Notes under the pieces: generated by a model
The model's input: the letters and a program-made list of their open reading frames with translations, nothing else
What the model was told of the DNA's origin: nothing
Database searches by the model: none
From: Variovorax sp. JS1663
GTDB taxonomy: Bacteria > Pseudomonadota > Gammaproteobacteria > Burkholderiales > Burkholderiaceae_C
Length of the DNA stretch: 64,000 nt
Assembly: GCF_002157355.1 (NCBI RefSeq)
Contig: NZ_LYMK01000037.1
Span: 1 to 64,000, forward strand
Direction of reading: 5' to 3'
In this document: piece by piece, positions 7,442-15,874 of the stretch
Position numbering within the stretch: position 1 is the stretch's first letter
Layout of the letters: each line of letters opens with the position of its first letter
Made by a program: the position numbers and the translations under genes

Positions 7442-8746
7442 TCAGTGATGCTTGTCGCTACGGGCGATGGCGAGCAGGTGCTCCACTTCCTCGGGGTAGC
7501 GCCGCAGGTTGTTCTCATGCCAGCGTTTGATCAGCCACATGAAGCCCGCCACCACGATCCCGAAGGCCGTGATGGCCGAGTAGGCCGACAGGCCGAGCCC
7601 CGTGCAGGCGCTGTAGAAGGCGCCCAGGACCAGGATGCAGGCCTGCTCGTTGAAGTTCTGCACCGCGATCGAGCGCCCCGCGCCCATCAGGTTGTGGCCG
7701 CGGTGCTGCAGCAGCGCGTTCATCGGCACGACCAGGAAGCCGCCCAGGCCGCCCAGCACGATCAGGAAGGGCACCGCGATCCAGATGCTGCCGATGAAGT
7801 TCATGCCGATCACGACGATGCCCATGCCGATGCCCAGCGGAATGACGCGCGTCGCCATGTCCAGCCGCATGCGCACCGAGGCGATGACCGCGCCCACCGC
7901 GGTGCCGATCGCGACCACGCCGGTCAGCGAGGAGGCCTGCGCCGTGCTGTAGCCCAGCGCCAGCGAGGCCCAGGCCAGCACGATGTACTTGAGGTTGCCG
8001 CCCGCACCCCAGAACAGCGTGGTGGTGGCCAGCGAGATCTGGCCCAGCTTGTCGCGCCACAGGCGCGAGTTGCAGTGCCAGAAGTCCGGCAGCAGCGCCA
8101 GCAGGTTGCGCAGCATGCCGTGCTGCGGATTGGCGCGCAGCGGCCGCATCTCGACGCCCGTGTCGGGGATGCGCGTGTTGAACCAGGCCGCGATCGCGTA
8201 GACGAAGATCAGCGCCGCGATCGCCGCCTCCGGCGGCGTGTCGATGCCCGTGTCGATGACGGGGAAGTCCAGCGCGAGCATGCGGCTGGACAGCGCGTGG
8301 CCCACCAGCTGGCCGCCCAGCACGATGCCCAGGATGATGGAGGCGATGGTGAGGCCTTCGATCCAGCCGTTGGCCTTGACCAGCTGCGAGGCCGGCAGCA
8401 GCTCGGTGAGGATGCCGTACTTGGCCGGCGAGTAGGCCGCGGCGCCCAGGCCCACCACGGCGTAGGCCAGCAGCGGATGGGTGCCGAACAGCATGATCAC
8501 GCAGCCCACGACCTTGATCGCATTGCTGATGAACATGACGCGCCCCTTGGGCAACGCGTCGGCGAAGGCGCCCACCAGCGGCGCCAGCGCCACGTAGAAG
8601 ATGGTGAAGATCGGCACCAGCGCGGCCCGCTGCCACTCGGGCGCGCCGCTGGTTCGCATCAGTTCCACCGCCGCAACGAAAAGCGCGTTGTCGGCCAGCG
8701 ACGAGAAGAACTGGGCCGACATGATCGTGTAGAAACCGCGCTTCAT
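7442..8746 (-). CDS. lplT: Lysophospholipid transporter LplT
   Basis: A 434-residue major-facilitator protein. LplT flips lysophospholipids across the inner membrane for re-acylation. The N-terminus MKRGFYTIMSAQFFSSLADNALFVAAVELM matches the family, as do GAFADALPKGRVMFISNAIKVVGC and the well-conserved NAIxxxG-type segments. About twelve membrane helices are evident. It is divergent from alr, an arrangement I recall as usual in Burkholderiales, where the acyltransferase partner Aas is encoded elsewhere. The stop is 20 bases from the neighbouring DMT transporter start. Confidence 0.93.
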   Translation of the reverse strand: MKRGFYTIMSAQFFSSLADNALFVAAVELMRTSGAPEWQRAALVPIFTIFYVALAPLVGAFADALPKGRVMFISNAIKVVGCVIMLFGTHPLLAYAVVGLGAAAYSPAKYGILTELLPASQLVKANGWIEGLTIASIILGIVLGGQLVGHALSSRMLALDFPVIDTGIDTPPEAAIAALIFVYAIAAWFNTRIPDTGVEMRPLRANPQHGMLRNLLALLPDFWHCNSRLWRDKLGQISLATTTLFWGAGGNLKYIVLAWASLALGYSTAQASSLTGVVAIGTAVGAVIASVRMRLDMATRVIPLGIGMGIVVIGMNFIGSIWIAVPFLIVLGGLGGFLVVPMNALLQHRGHNLMGAGRSIAVQNFNEQACILVLGAFYSACTGLGLSAYSAITAFGIVVAGFMWLIKRWHENNLRRYPEEVEHLLAIARSDKHH

Positions 8747-8820
8747 CGAGGGGCTGGCTGGCCAGAGAGGTGGGCTGCTGGCAATAGTGGAATAAGGCCG
8801 CGGTACTGGCGGAATGCGCG

Positions 8821-8846
8821 GTTATAGCATGGGGGTGCAATGTCAA
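8821..8846 (-). promoter_or_regulatory. Possible lplT promoter elements with short spacing
   Basis: On the minus strand a perfect TTGACA (8841-8846) and a TATAAC (8821-8826) occur 75-100 bases upstream of lplT. The spacer is only 14 bp, well below the optimal 17, so either one box is used with a different partner or the match is fortuitous. Confidence 0.3.
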
Positions 8847-8907
8847 AATGACGCCACAAGCCCACACCGTACCGGTGTTTTTCCTCATGTACTGAACCGG
8901 TTTCATC

Positions 8908-9996
8908 GTGCCTCGTCCCATCCTCGCCACCATCCACACCGCCGCCCTGGCCCACAACCTCGCGCGTGCGCGCCGCGCGGCGATCGATTCGCGCGTCTGG
9001 GCCGTCGTCAAGGCCAATGCCTACGGCCACGGCATCGAGCGCGTGTTCGAGCCCTTCCGGGCCGCCGACGGCTTCGCGCTGCTCGACCTGGCCGAGGCCG
9101 AGCGCGTGCGCGCGCTGGGCTGGCGCGGGCCGGTGCTGCTGCTGGAGGGCGTGTTCGAGCCGCGCGACCTGGAGCTGTGCTCGCGCCTGGACCTCTGGCA
9201 CACGGTGCACTGCGACGAACAGATCGACATGCTGGCGGCCCACAAGACGCAGGTGCCGCAGCGCGTGTTCCTCAAGCTGAACTCCGGCATGAACCGGCTG
9301 GGCTTCGCACCCGAGCGCTTCCGCGCCGCCTGGACCCGGCTGAATGCGCTGCCCCAGGTGGACGAGATCACGCTCATGACCCATTTCAGCGACGCCGACG
9401 GCCCGCGCGGCGTGGCCCACCAGCTCGAGGCGTTCGAGCGCGTCACGCGCGACCTGCCGGGCGAGCGCTCGATCGCCAACAGCGCCGCCACCCTGCGCCA
9501 TGCCGGCACCACGCGCGCCGACTGGGTGCGCCCCGGCATCCTGCTGTACGGCAGCGCGCCGGACTTCCCCGAGCACGACGCGGCGCACTGGCAGCTGCAG
9601 CCGGCGATGACGCTCTCCACCCGGCTGCTCTCGGTGCAGACGCTCCAGGCCGGCGACACCATCGGCTACGGCTCGCGCTTCACCGCCGAAGGGCCGATCA
9701 CCATCGGCGTGGCCGCGGTCGGCTATGCCGACGGCTACCCGCGCCACTGCGACACCGGCACGCCGGTGCTGGTCGACGGCGTGCGCACCCGCATGGTGGG
9801 CCGGGTCAGCATGGACATGATCACGGTGGACCTGACACCGGTGCCGCAGGCGCGCTTCGGCAGCGAAGTCACGCTGTGGGGGCGGGCCTCCAACGGCACC
9901 GTGCTGCCCATCGACGATGTGGCGCGGGCCGCCGGCACCGTGGGCTACGAGCTCATGTGCGCGGTGGCGCCGCGCGTGCCGGTCGCGGTGGACTGA
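8908..9996 (+). CDS. alr: Alanine racemase
   Basis: PLP-dependent alanine racemase, 362 residues from a GTG start, making D-alanine for peptidoglycan. The PLP lysine is in AVVKANAYGHG near residue 34, and the second catalytic base, tyrosine, lies in DTIGYGSRFTAEGP. The C-terminal beta-domain motif GRVSMDMITVDLT is intact. KLNSGMNRLGF and the GYADGYPR loop are also family hallmarks. The length is normal. It is divergent from lplT and followed after 16 bases by a small membrane-protein gene. In many Burkholderiales radA follows closely, but here radA is at 35411. Confidence 0.96.
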   Translation: MPRPILATIHTAALAHNLARARRAAIDSRVWAVVKANAYGHGIERVFEPFRAADGFALLDLAEAERVRALGWRGPVLLLEGVFEPRDLELCSRLDLWHTVHCDEQIDMLAAHKTQVPQRVFLKLNSGMNRLGFAPERFRAAWTRLNALPQVDEITLMTHFSDADGPRGVAHQLEAFERVTRDLPGERSIANSAATLRHAGTTRADWVRPGILLYGSAPDFPEHDAAHWQLQPAMTLSTRLLSVQTLQAGDTIGYGSRFTAEGPITIGVAAVGYADGYPRHCDTGTPVLVDGVRTRMVGRVSMDMITVDLTPVPQARFGSEVTLWGRASNGTVLPIDDVARAAGTVGYELMCAVAPRVPVAVD

Positions 9997-10012
9997 GGAA
10001 GGGTCCGGCCGC

Positions 10013-10735
10013 TTGAAGATCCTCTCGAACTGGCGCTCGGTGCGCCTCTGGGAAACCGAGGTCGAGCGCGACCTGCACCGCAGGCACAGCCTGCGCACCC
10101 ACGGTTTGCTGATCGGCACCACCACGCTGCTCTTGATGTGGCTGGTGTCGTGGCTGCAGATGCACGCCGGCGTCGAATCGCTGGCGCTGCGTTACTTCGT
10201 CACGCTGGGCGCCGGCTACCTGGTCTATCTCTGGATCCTGCGCTGGTGGGCGACCCTGCTGATCCGCCAGAACACGCAGTTCAACCCCGACCTGCCCGAC
10301 CCGCAGATCGCCGACTGGCCCTCGGTGCGCGGCGGCGCCAGCCATACCGGCGGCGGGCATGGCGTCGGCGATCTGGCCGGCGGCACCCTCGATGTTGCGG
10401 CCGGCGCCGACGAGGGGGCGCTCATCGTGGTGCCGGTGGTCGCGATCTTCCTGATCGGCGCGGCGATCCTCTTCGGCGCCGGCGCGCTGGTGCTGCTGTA
10501 CTTCGGCTCGGAGGCCCTGCTGGCGGTGGCGATCGAGCTCGCCTTCAGCTACGTCACCGCCACCGCCGCCGTGCGCGTGGCGCGCGAGGGCTGGCTAACG
10601 GCCGCGGTGCGGCTCACCTGGAAACCGCTGCTGGGCACGCTGTTCTGCGCGGTGCTGCTGGGCGCGGTGCTCGACCGCTTCATGCCGCAGGTGAACTCGC
10701 TGCCGGAGGCGGTGCGGGTGCTGCTCAAGCGCTGA
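10013..10735 (+). CDS. Uncharacterised membrane protein downstream of alr
   Basis: A 240-residue protein starting at TTG 10013, chosen because AGGAAGGG (9996-10003) sits nine bases upstream and the segment before it is arginine-rich shadow sequence. The N-terminus (ILSNWRSVRLWETEVERDLHRRHSLRTHG) is charged. Two helices follow (LLIGTTTLLLMWLVSWL and LRYFVTLGAGYLVYLWILRW), then a Gly/His-rich loop (RGGASHTGGGHGVGDLAGG), then at least two or three more helices (VVAIFLIGAAILFGAGALVLLYF; LLGTLFCAVLLGAVL). I do not recognise a named domain. The gene is probably in the alr transcript, and an envelope role is only a guess. Confidence 0.75.
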   Translation: MKILSNWRSVRLWETEVERDLHRRHSLRTHGLLIGTTTLLLMWLVSWLQMHAGVESLALRYFVTLGAGYLVYLWILRWWATLLIRQNTQFNPDLPDPQIADWPSVRGGASHTGGGHGVGDLAGGTLDVAAGADEGALIVVPVVAIFLIGAAILFGAGALVLLYFGSEALLAVAIELAFSYVTATAAVRVAREGWLTAAVRLTWKPLLGTLFCAVLLGAVLDRFMPQVNSLPEAVRVLLKR

Positions 10736-10896
10736 GCATGGCGCTGCTCGTTTGGCGGCGGCGGTAGTGCTGGGTCTGGCGAATCCACCGACACTCTTCG
10801 GCTGAGAGCGATGAAGGAATCCTAGGAGAAGCAGCCCAGACACGATGCGAGCGCCGCCCCTGCGATGATCGGTCAATCCAAATAGAGGAGAACTGC

Positions 10897-11610
10897 TTGG
10901 CAAACAGCGAACCAACCCGACGACTTGCGATGCTCATCGATGCAGACAACGCGTCGGCGACGGTCGTGAAAGAGCTGTTGGAGGAAGTGGCGAAATACGG
11001 AACCGCCACCGTGAAGCGTGCCTACGGGGATTGGACCACCCCGAACCTGACGGGATGGAAGGACCACCTGCATCGTCATGCAATCCAACCCATTCAACAG
11101 TTCGCATACACGAGGGGCAAGAACTCAACTGACTCTGCGTTCATCATCGATGCCATGGACCTGCTGTATGCAGGCAACGTCGATGGGTTTTGCATCGTCT
11201 CCAGCGACAGCGACTTCACTCGGCTGGCAACACGCTTGCGTGAGGCAGGCAAGATCGTTTATGGTCTGGGCGAGCGGAAGGCGCCGGAGGCCTTCATTGC
11301 AGCGTGCGACAAGTTCATCTTCTTTGAGGTTTTGAAGAAACCCGTGGAGACCGCGGCACCAGTGCAGGTTGCGGGGGTCCCCGATCTCAAAGAACTCCTC
11401 ATTCACGCGATCAAGGAAACGTCACGTGATGGTGGCTGGGCATCCCTGGCTGCGGTCGGCGGCTATGCCGGCAAGAACAACGCCTCATTCGACTCCCGCA
11501 ACTATGGCTTCAAAAGGCTCAGTGAGTTGGTTCGCAATCAGGACTACCTTGAAGTGAAGGAACAACCAGACCCGGGAGGTGTTGTGCATTTGATGGTCAG
11601 GGTGAGGTGA
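10897..11610 (+). CDS. NYN-domain (LabA/DUF88, PIN-like) protein with C-terminal OST-HTH/LOTUS domain
   Basis: A 237-residue protein from a TTG start with GAGGAG seven bases upstream. Residues 9-145 form a NYN domain, a PIN-like metal-dependent RNase fold: acidic residues D15/D17 (AMLIDADNAS), D79 and D85 (NSTDSAFIIDAMDLLY) and D104/D106 (CIVSSDSDFTRLATRLREAG) are all in place for a two-metal site. Residues 162-236 (VPDLKELLIHAIKETS...YGFKRLSELVRNQDYLEV) match the OST-HTH/LOTUS winged-helix domain that often accompanies NYN and binds RNA. GC content is about 55% in samples, against about 68% around it, so the gene looks acquired. The Fic gene starts 26 bases downstream. RNA cleavage is inferred from the fold, and no target can be named. 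Confidence 0.88.
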   Translation: MANSEPTRRLAMLIDADNASATVVKELLEEVAKYGTATVKRAYGDWTTPNLTGWKDHLHRHAIQPIQQFAYTRGKNSTDSAFIIDAMDLLYAGNVDGFCIVSSDSDFTRLATRLREAGKIVYGLGERKAPEAFIAACDKFIFFEVLKKPVETAAPVQVAGVPDLKELLIHAIKETSRDGGWASLAAVGGYAGKNNASFDSRNYGFKRLSELVRNQDYLEVKEQPDPGGVVHLMVRVR

Positions 11611-11636
11611 GCGACGCCGCCTGACACGGAAACCTC

Positions 11637-12998
11637 ATGAACCTTCAAGAAAAACTCGACTCGCTCGACGACATCCAGCGTGAGATCGAAGGCTTGCGCC
11701 CTATCGACGCGGAACAGGAAGGCAGAGTCATGGCCAAGTTCCGCCTCGACTGGAACTACAACTCGAACGCCATCGAGGGCAATACGCTGTCCATCGGCGA
11801 GACGGCTGCGCTGCTGAGCTACGGGCTGACGGCAAAGGGGAAGCCGCTGAAGGATCACCTGGACATCGAAGGGCACAACGCCGTGCTCGATGTCCTCGGG
11901 GATGTGGTGCGGACAAAGGAACCCGTCACCGAGCACCTGATCCGAAGCCTGCACCAGGTCATGCTGGGCGCGGACCGGGAGGTGAGTAGCGTGAACGACG
12001 ACGGTCTGCGCGTGACGCGCACGATCGCTGCGGGTCGCTACAAGACCAGCGTCAATCAATTGGTGACTCAGACAGGGCAAACGCGGCGCTTCGCGTTGCC
12101 ATCGGAGACGCCGGCCTTGATGTCCCAGTTGGTGGCCACCGCCAACGAGGAAAGACAAGCGCCGACGATGCATCCAGTGTTGTTTGCGGCCTCCTTTCAT
12201 CATCAATTCGTGTCGATACATCCATTCGATGACGGCAATGGCCGTATCGCGCGCATCCTGATGAACCTGCTGCTGATGCAGCATGGCTATCTCCCTGCCA
12301 TCCTCCGCCTGGCCGAGAGAAACGAATACCTCGCCGCCCTGGTGCAAGCCGACGCCGGGGAACTGGGCGCTCTGTTCGAGTTGATCACCGACGCCTGCAT
12401 GCGATCGTCGGAGCTCTACCTGAGAGCGGCGAGGGGCGGTCCTGTCGATGACTTGCAAGATTTCGACAAGCAGCTCGCGCTACTGACGCAGTCCGCATTG
12501 GCTGAGCGGCTGAGTGGTGACGGCAAGGAGGGAACTCCCTCGGATCACCTGCAAGTAGTAGACACCTTGCTGGTGCCAATGTTCGAGTCGGTAACGAAAA
12601 GGCTTGAGACTCTGAGGCCGTTGTTCGCCGGGGTTCTGCTTCACCTCGAGGGTAGATTTACCCCCGAAGGGCTGATCCTGAAACCCAGCTTGGAAGAGTA
12701 CCGTGCGGTTGTTGTTCCTGCGCTGGCGTCAGGTGTCAGGGCGCTCACTGAAGCGCGCCTGTTCTTTCAAGGCAATAGCTATGTCGGCGACTCTTCAAAG
12801 ACGTTCGTAGTCTCCGTCAAGTGCTCGTTCCATGCGCGTCACTACGCCATCCAGGCGATGGGCTACTTGCAGGCGGCTCAGGAGATCTTCCGGGCGACTT
12901 ACGACGAGGCAATCACGAGCGCCGAGGTCGATGCGGTCTCGAGAAGCGCACTGGAGATCGTCGTCAAGGCGGTAGAAAGACTCATCGCGAAGAACTAG
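11637..12998 (+). CDS. Fic-family adenylyltransferase with N-terminal inhibitory helix
   Basis: A 453-residue Fic protein. The catalytic loop is complete: H195-PFDDGNGR (HPFxxGNGRxxR form), the core of AMP-transferring Fic enzymes that modify Ser, Thr or Tyr side chains. An auto-inhibitory motif (S/T)xxxE(G/N) is seen as S43-NAI-E47-G48, so this is a class II Fic protein in which the same chain carries its own inhibitor. A Fic_N domain precedes the core (residues 1-100), and a helical C-terminal region of about 200 residues follows. It is larger than typical FicT toxins. Base composition is even lower than the upstream NYN gene (47% GC in one 60-base sample), consistent with transfer. The target is unknown, and co-transcription with the NYN gene is likely from the 26-base gap. 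Confidence 0.92.
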   Translation: MNLQEKLDSLDDIQREIEGLRPIDAEQEGRVMAKFRLDWNYNSNAIEGNTLSIGETAALLSYGLTAKGKPLKDHLDIEGHNAVLDVLGDVVRTKEPVTEHLIRSLHQVMLGADREVSSVNDDGLRVTRTIAAGRYKTSVNQLVTQTGQTRRFALPSETPALMSQLVATANEERQAPTMHPVLFAASFHHQFVSIHPFDDGNGRIARILMNLLLMQHGYLPAILRLAERNEYLAALVQADAGELGALFELITDACMRSSELYLRAARGGPVDDLQDFDKQLALLTQSALAERLSGDGKEGTPSDHLQVVDTLLVPMFESVTKRLETLRPLFAGVLLHLEGRFTPEGLILKPSLEEYRAVVVPALASGVRALTEARLFFQGNSYVGDSSKTFVVSVKCSFHARHYAIQAMGYLQAAQEIFRATYDEAITSAEVDAVSRSALEIVVKAVERLIAKN

Positions 12999-13051
12999 CG
13001 AGGTCTTGTACGACGCCTTCTGGCTGCAGCCCCCCTGCCCGATCCTGGCAC

Positions 13052-14029
13052 TCAGTAAAGGCCGAGCTGCCGCGCCTGCAGCCGTGCCAGCCCCAGCAGC
13101 GCGTCGGTGAAGGGCGTCTTCACTCCCGCGCGCTGCCCCAGCTCGCGCACGGCCGAGACCAGGGCGTCCAGCTCGACCGAGCGGCCGGCCTCCACGTCCT
13201 GCAGCATCGAGGTCTTGAAGGCGCCGAGCTTGCGCGTGACCGCATGCCGGTCTTCCGGGCTTTCGGCGATCGGCACGCCGACGCGCTCGCCGATCTCGCG
13301 CGCCTCCAGCATGATGGCCGAGATGAAGCCGCGCACCAGCTCGTCGTTCAGAATCAGGTCGGTGGTGGCGCGGGTCAGGGCGCTGATCGGGTTGACCGTC
13401 ATGTTGCCCCACAGCTTGTACCAGACGTCCTTCTGGATCTGCGGCGACAGGCGCGCCTCGAAGCCGGCCTGCTTGAGCAGCGCCTCGAGCTCCTTCGCGC
13501 GCGGCGTGGCCTCGCCCGAAGGCTCGCCGATGATCAGGCCGTTGCCGAAGTGGTGGCGCACCACCCCCGGCCCGTCGAGCGAGCAGCTGGCGTGCACCAC
13601 GCAGCCGATCACATGACGGGCGGGAATGGCGGCGTCGATCTTCCCGCCCGGGTCCACCGCCTCCAGCTGCGTGCCGGCCAGCGGGCCGCCGAAACCGCCC
13701 TGAAGAAACCACCACGGCACCCCGTTCATGGCGGTCAGCACGATGGTCTCGGGGCCCAGCAGCGGCGCGATGCGCTCGGCGACGCCCGCCAGCGCGGGTG
13801 CCTTCACCGCGACCACCACCAGGTCCTGCACGCCCAGCTCGGCCGGGTCGGCCACCGCGTTCACCGCGACACGGGTGCGCTGTTCGCCGCGCATCACGCT
13901 CAAGCCATCGCGCTGCAGCGCGTCCAGCGTGGCGCCGCGCGCCACCACGTTGAGCCGGCAGCCGGCCTGCGCGAGGCCGACGCCGATCCAGCCGCCGATC
14001 GCGCCGGCGCCGTAGATGCAGACTTTCAT
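13052..14029 (-). CDS. Ketopantoate reductase (PanE/ApbA)-family dehydrogenase
   Basis: A 325-residue NADPH-dependent 2-dehydropantoate 2-reductase-like enzyme from the ATG at 14029 (MKVCIYGAGAIGGWIG). The Rossmann glycine motif GAGAIGG opens the protein. The catalytic lysine and the nearby asparagine are in KDVWYKLWGNMTVNPISAL, and the C-terminal helix has FKTSMLQDVEAGRSVELDAL with the conserved S and E. It is the last gene of the long minus-strand hpa operon, ten bases after the class II aldolase. In that setting it more likely reduces a 2-keto acid of a catabolic route than serves pantothenate synthesis, but family members cannot be told apart by these motifs. Confidence 0.88.
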   Translation of the reverse strand: MKVCIYGAGAIGGWIGVGLAQAGCRLNVVARGATLDALQRDGLSVMRGEQRTRVAVNAVADPAELGVQDLVVVAVKAPALAGVAERIAPLLGPETIVLTAMNGVPWWFLQGGFGGPLAGTQLEAVDPGGKIDAAIPARHVIGCVVHASCSLDGPGVVRHHFGNGLIIGEPSGEATPRAKELEALLKQAGFEARLSPQIQKDVWYKLWGNMTVNPISALTRATTDLILNDELVRGFISAIMLEAREIGERVGVPIAESPEDRHAVTRKLGAFKTSMLQDVEAGRSVELDALVSAVRELGQRAGVKTPFTDALLGLARLQARQLGLY

Positions 14030-14039
14030 GGTTCGGTTT

Positions 14040-14831
14040 TCAGTGCTTGTAGGAATCGTCGATGCGGTCGACCTGGCGCACCAGCGCGTCGAACACGTCC
14101 TGCCCGCCGCCGTGCTTCGGGTTGAACTGCAGCGCGTCGCGGGTGCACTTGCGCGCGATGTCCTCCGACACGGGAATGGGCACGCCCATCGAGAGCGTGG
14201 CCATCTGGATCTCGCAGGCGCGCTGCAGGGTCCAGAGGATGGCGAAGGTCTGCGGCAGGGTCTGGCCCCAGGCGAGCAGGCCATGGTTGCGCAGGATCAC
14301 GGCCGGCCGGTTGCCGATGCTCTTGAGCAGGCGTGGGCCCTCGTCGGCATGGATCGTGATGCCTTCGAACGCGTGGTACGCCACCATGTCGTGCAGCTGC
14401 GCGCTGTAGAAGTTGGTCTGCTGCAGGCCGCCCTGCAGGCAGGCCACCGCCACGCCGGCGGTCGTGTGGGTGTGCATCACGCAGTGGGCATCGGGCAGGC
14501 CGTCGTGGATGGCGGCATGCACGGTGAAGCCGGCCGGGTTGACCGGATGGCGCGAGCCGTCCAGCACCTTGCCCTGCAGGTCGATCTTCACCAGGTTGCT
14601 GGCCGTGACCTCGGTGTAGTGCAGGCCGAAGGGATTGATCAGGAACTGCTTCTCGCCCCCCGTCACGCTGTCGGGCAGCCGCACCGTGATGTGGTTGTAG
14701 ATCATCTCGGTCCAGCCCAGCATCGCGAACACGCGGTAGCAGGCGGCCAGCTGCAGGCGCGCCTCCTGCTCGTCGGGATGCATGGCAGAGCGAACCGGCG
14801 CGACGGCCGGCGTGGCGAGGGGGGTGTTCAT
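14040..14831 (-). CDS. Class II aldolase/adducin-family protein
   Basis: A 263-residue protein of the zinc-dependent class II aldolase/adducin family (fuculose-phosphate aldolase-like). Metal ligands are visible in CVMHTHTTAGVAVA (two His) and ILRNHGLLAWG (third His); the N-terminal glycine/asparagine loop is represented by TEMIYNHITVRLPD. Catabolic members cleave or decarboxylate hydroxy acids, and others are carboxylases or epimerases. It lies in the hpa operon between a Bug-type receptor gene and the ketopantoate-reductase-like gene, implying handling of a hydroxy- or keto-acid imported by that receptor. The substrate is unknown. Confidence 0.88.
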   Translation of the reverse strand: MNTPLATPAVAPVRSAMHPDEQEARLQLAACYRVFAMLGWTEMIYNHITVRLPDSVTGGEKQFLINPFGLHYTEVTASNLVKIDLQGKVLDGSRHPVNPAGFTVHAAIHDGLPDAHCVMHTHTTAGVAVACLQGGLQQTNFYSAQLHDMVAYHAFEGITIHADEGPRLLKSIGNRPAVILRNHGLLAWGQTLPQTFAILWTLQRACEIQMATLSMGVPIPVSEDIARKCTRDALQFNPKHGGGQDVFDALVRQVDRIDDSYKH

Positions 14832-14850
14832 CGGCAGTTCCTTTTCATGT

Positions 14851-15846
14851 CTAGCCCTCCGCCGTGAAGCCGATCTGCTTCACGATCGGGGCCCACTTCG
14901 CTGTGTCTTTCTTGAGAAGGTCGGCGAGCTCGGCCGGCGAGGAGGACATCGCCTCCAGGCCGAAGGTGGCCAGGCCGTCGACCACGTCCTTCTGTGCGAG
15001 CGCCGTCTTCATCGCCGCATTGGCCCGTGCCACCACCTCGGGCGAGGCCTTGGCCGGCAGCAGGAAGGCGAACCATTCGCTGTGCGTCACGTTCTTGATG
15101 CCCTGCTCCTCGAAGGTGGGCACGTCGGGCGCGAAGCGGCTGCGCTTGGCGCCGGAGACGCCGAGGATGCGCACCTTGCCCGAGGCCAGGTGCTGGGTGA
15201 TGTCGCCGATCGGGCCCGACACCGCCGCCACGTTGCCGCCCAGCAGGTCGAGCATGGCCGGCTGCGTGCCGCGGTAGGCTGCGTGCTTGAGCTCCACGCC
15301 CGCGTTCTTGCCCAGCAGCGCGCCGATGAAGTGCGGCGTGGAGCCGGCCGCCGGCGAGCCGTAGTTGGCGCCGTCCGGATTCGCCTTGGCCCAGGCCAGG
15401 TACTCGGGCACCGATTTCACCGAGGCCGGCACCGCCGGCCCGACCGCGAAGCCGAAGTCGAACTGGCAGGCCACCGTCACCGGCGTGAGGTCCGCCGCCG
15501 GGTCGTAGGGCAGCTTCTTGTAGATGTGCGGATAGATGGTGAGGATGGAGGTGGGTGTCTGCAGGATGGTCGCGCCGTCGGCGGGCTGGCCCTTGACGTA
15601 CGTCACCGCGATCTGGCCGCCGGCGCCGGTGCGGTTCTCCACCACCACGGCCTTGCCGTAGTCGGGTTGCAGCCGCGTGGCGACGCGGCGGCACAGCGTG
15701 TCGGAGGTGCCGCCGGCGGCGAAGCCGGTGATCAGGCGCGCAGTCTCGAAGGGTTGCTGGGCCTGGGCGAGGGCGTGCTGGCCCAGGCTCGCGAGCAGGG
15801 CCGAGGCGCCAGTGGTCTGCAGCAGGTGGCGGCGTGTGAAGGTCAT
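14851..15846 (-). CDS. Bug-family tripartite tricarboxylate transporter substrate-binding protein
   Basis: A 331-residue periplasmic receptor of the Bug (TctC-like) family that is greatly expanded in Burkholderiales. The ATG at 15846 (MTFTRRHLLQTTGASALLASLGQHALAQ) has AGGAGA upstream. The twin arginine RRHLLQ and Ala-rich core look like a Tat or Sec signal peptide cleaved after ALAQA. Mature-domain hallmarks include ARLITGFAAGGTSDTLCRRVA, VVVENRTGAGGQIAV and TILQTPTSILTIYPH. No TctA/TctB membrane partners lie nearby, which is common for Bug receptors. Being inside the hpa operon suggests that it binds a carboxylate related to that pathway or to the adjacent dehydratase/aldolase substrates. 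Confidence 0.92.
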   Translation of the reverse strand: MTFTRRHLLQTTGASALLASLGQHALAQAQQPFETARLITGFAAGGTSDTLCRRVATRLQPDYGKAVVVENRTGAGGQIAVTYVKGQPADGATILQTPTSILTIYPHIYKKLPYDPAADLTPVTVACQFDFGFAVGPAVPASVKSVPEYLAWAKANPDGANYGSPAAGSTPHFIGALLGKNAGVELKHAAYRGTQPAMLDLLGGNVAAVSGPIGDITQHLASGKVRILGVSGAKRSRFAPDVPTFEEQGIKNVTHSEWFAFLLPAKASPEVVARANAAMKTALAQKDVVDGLATFGLEAMSSSPAELADLLKKDTAKWAPIVKQIGFTAEG

Positions 15847-15874
15847 GATGCGGATGTCTCCTGTTGAGGGCATT

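Noticed and set aside
14030..14284. Long N-terminal extension of the ketopantoate-reductase-like protein
   Set aside because: The extension overlaps the class II aldolase gene and is Arg/Ser/Pro-rich shadow sequence; the real start is the ATG at 14029 before the Rossmann motif.
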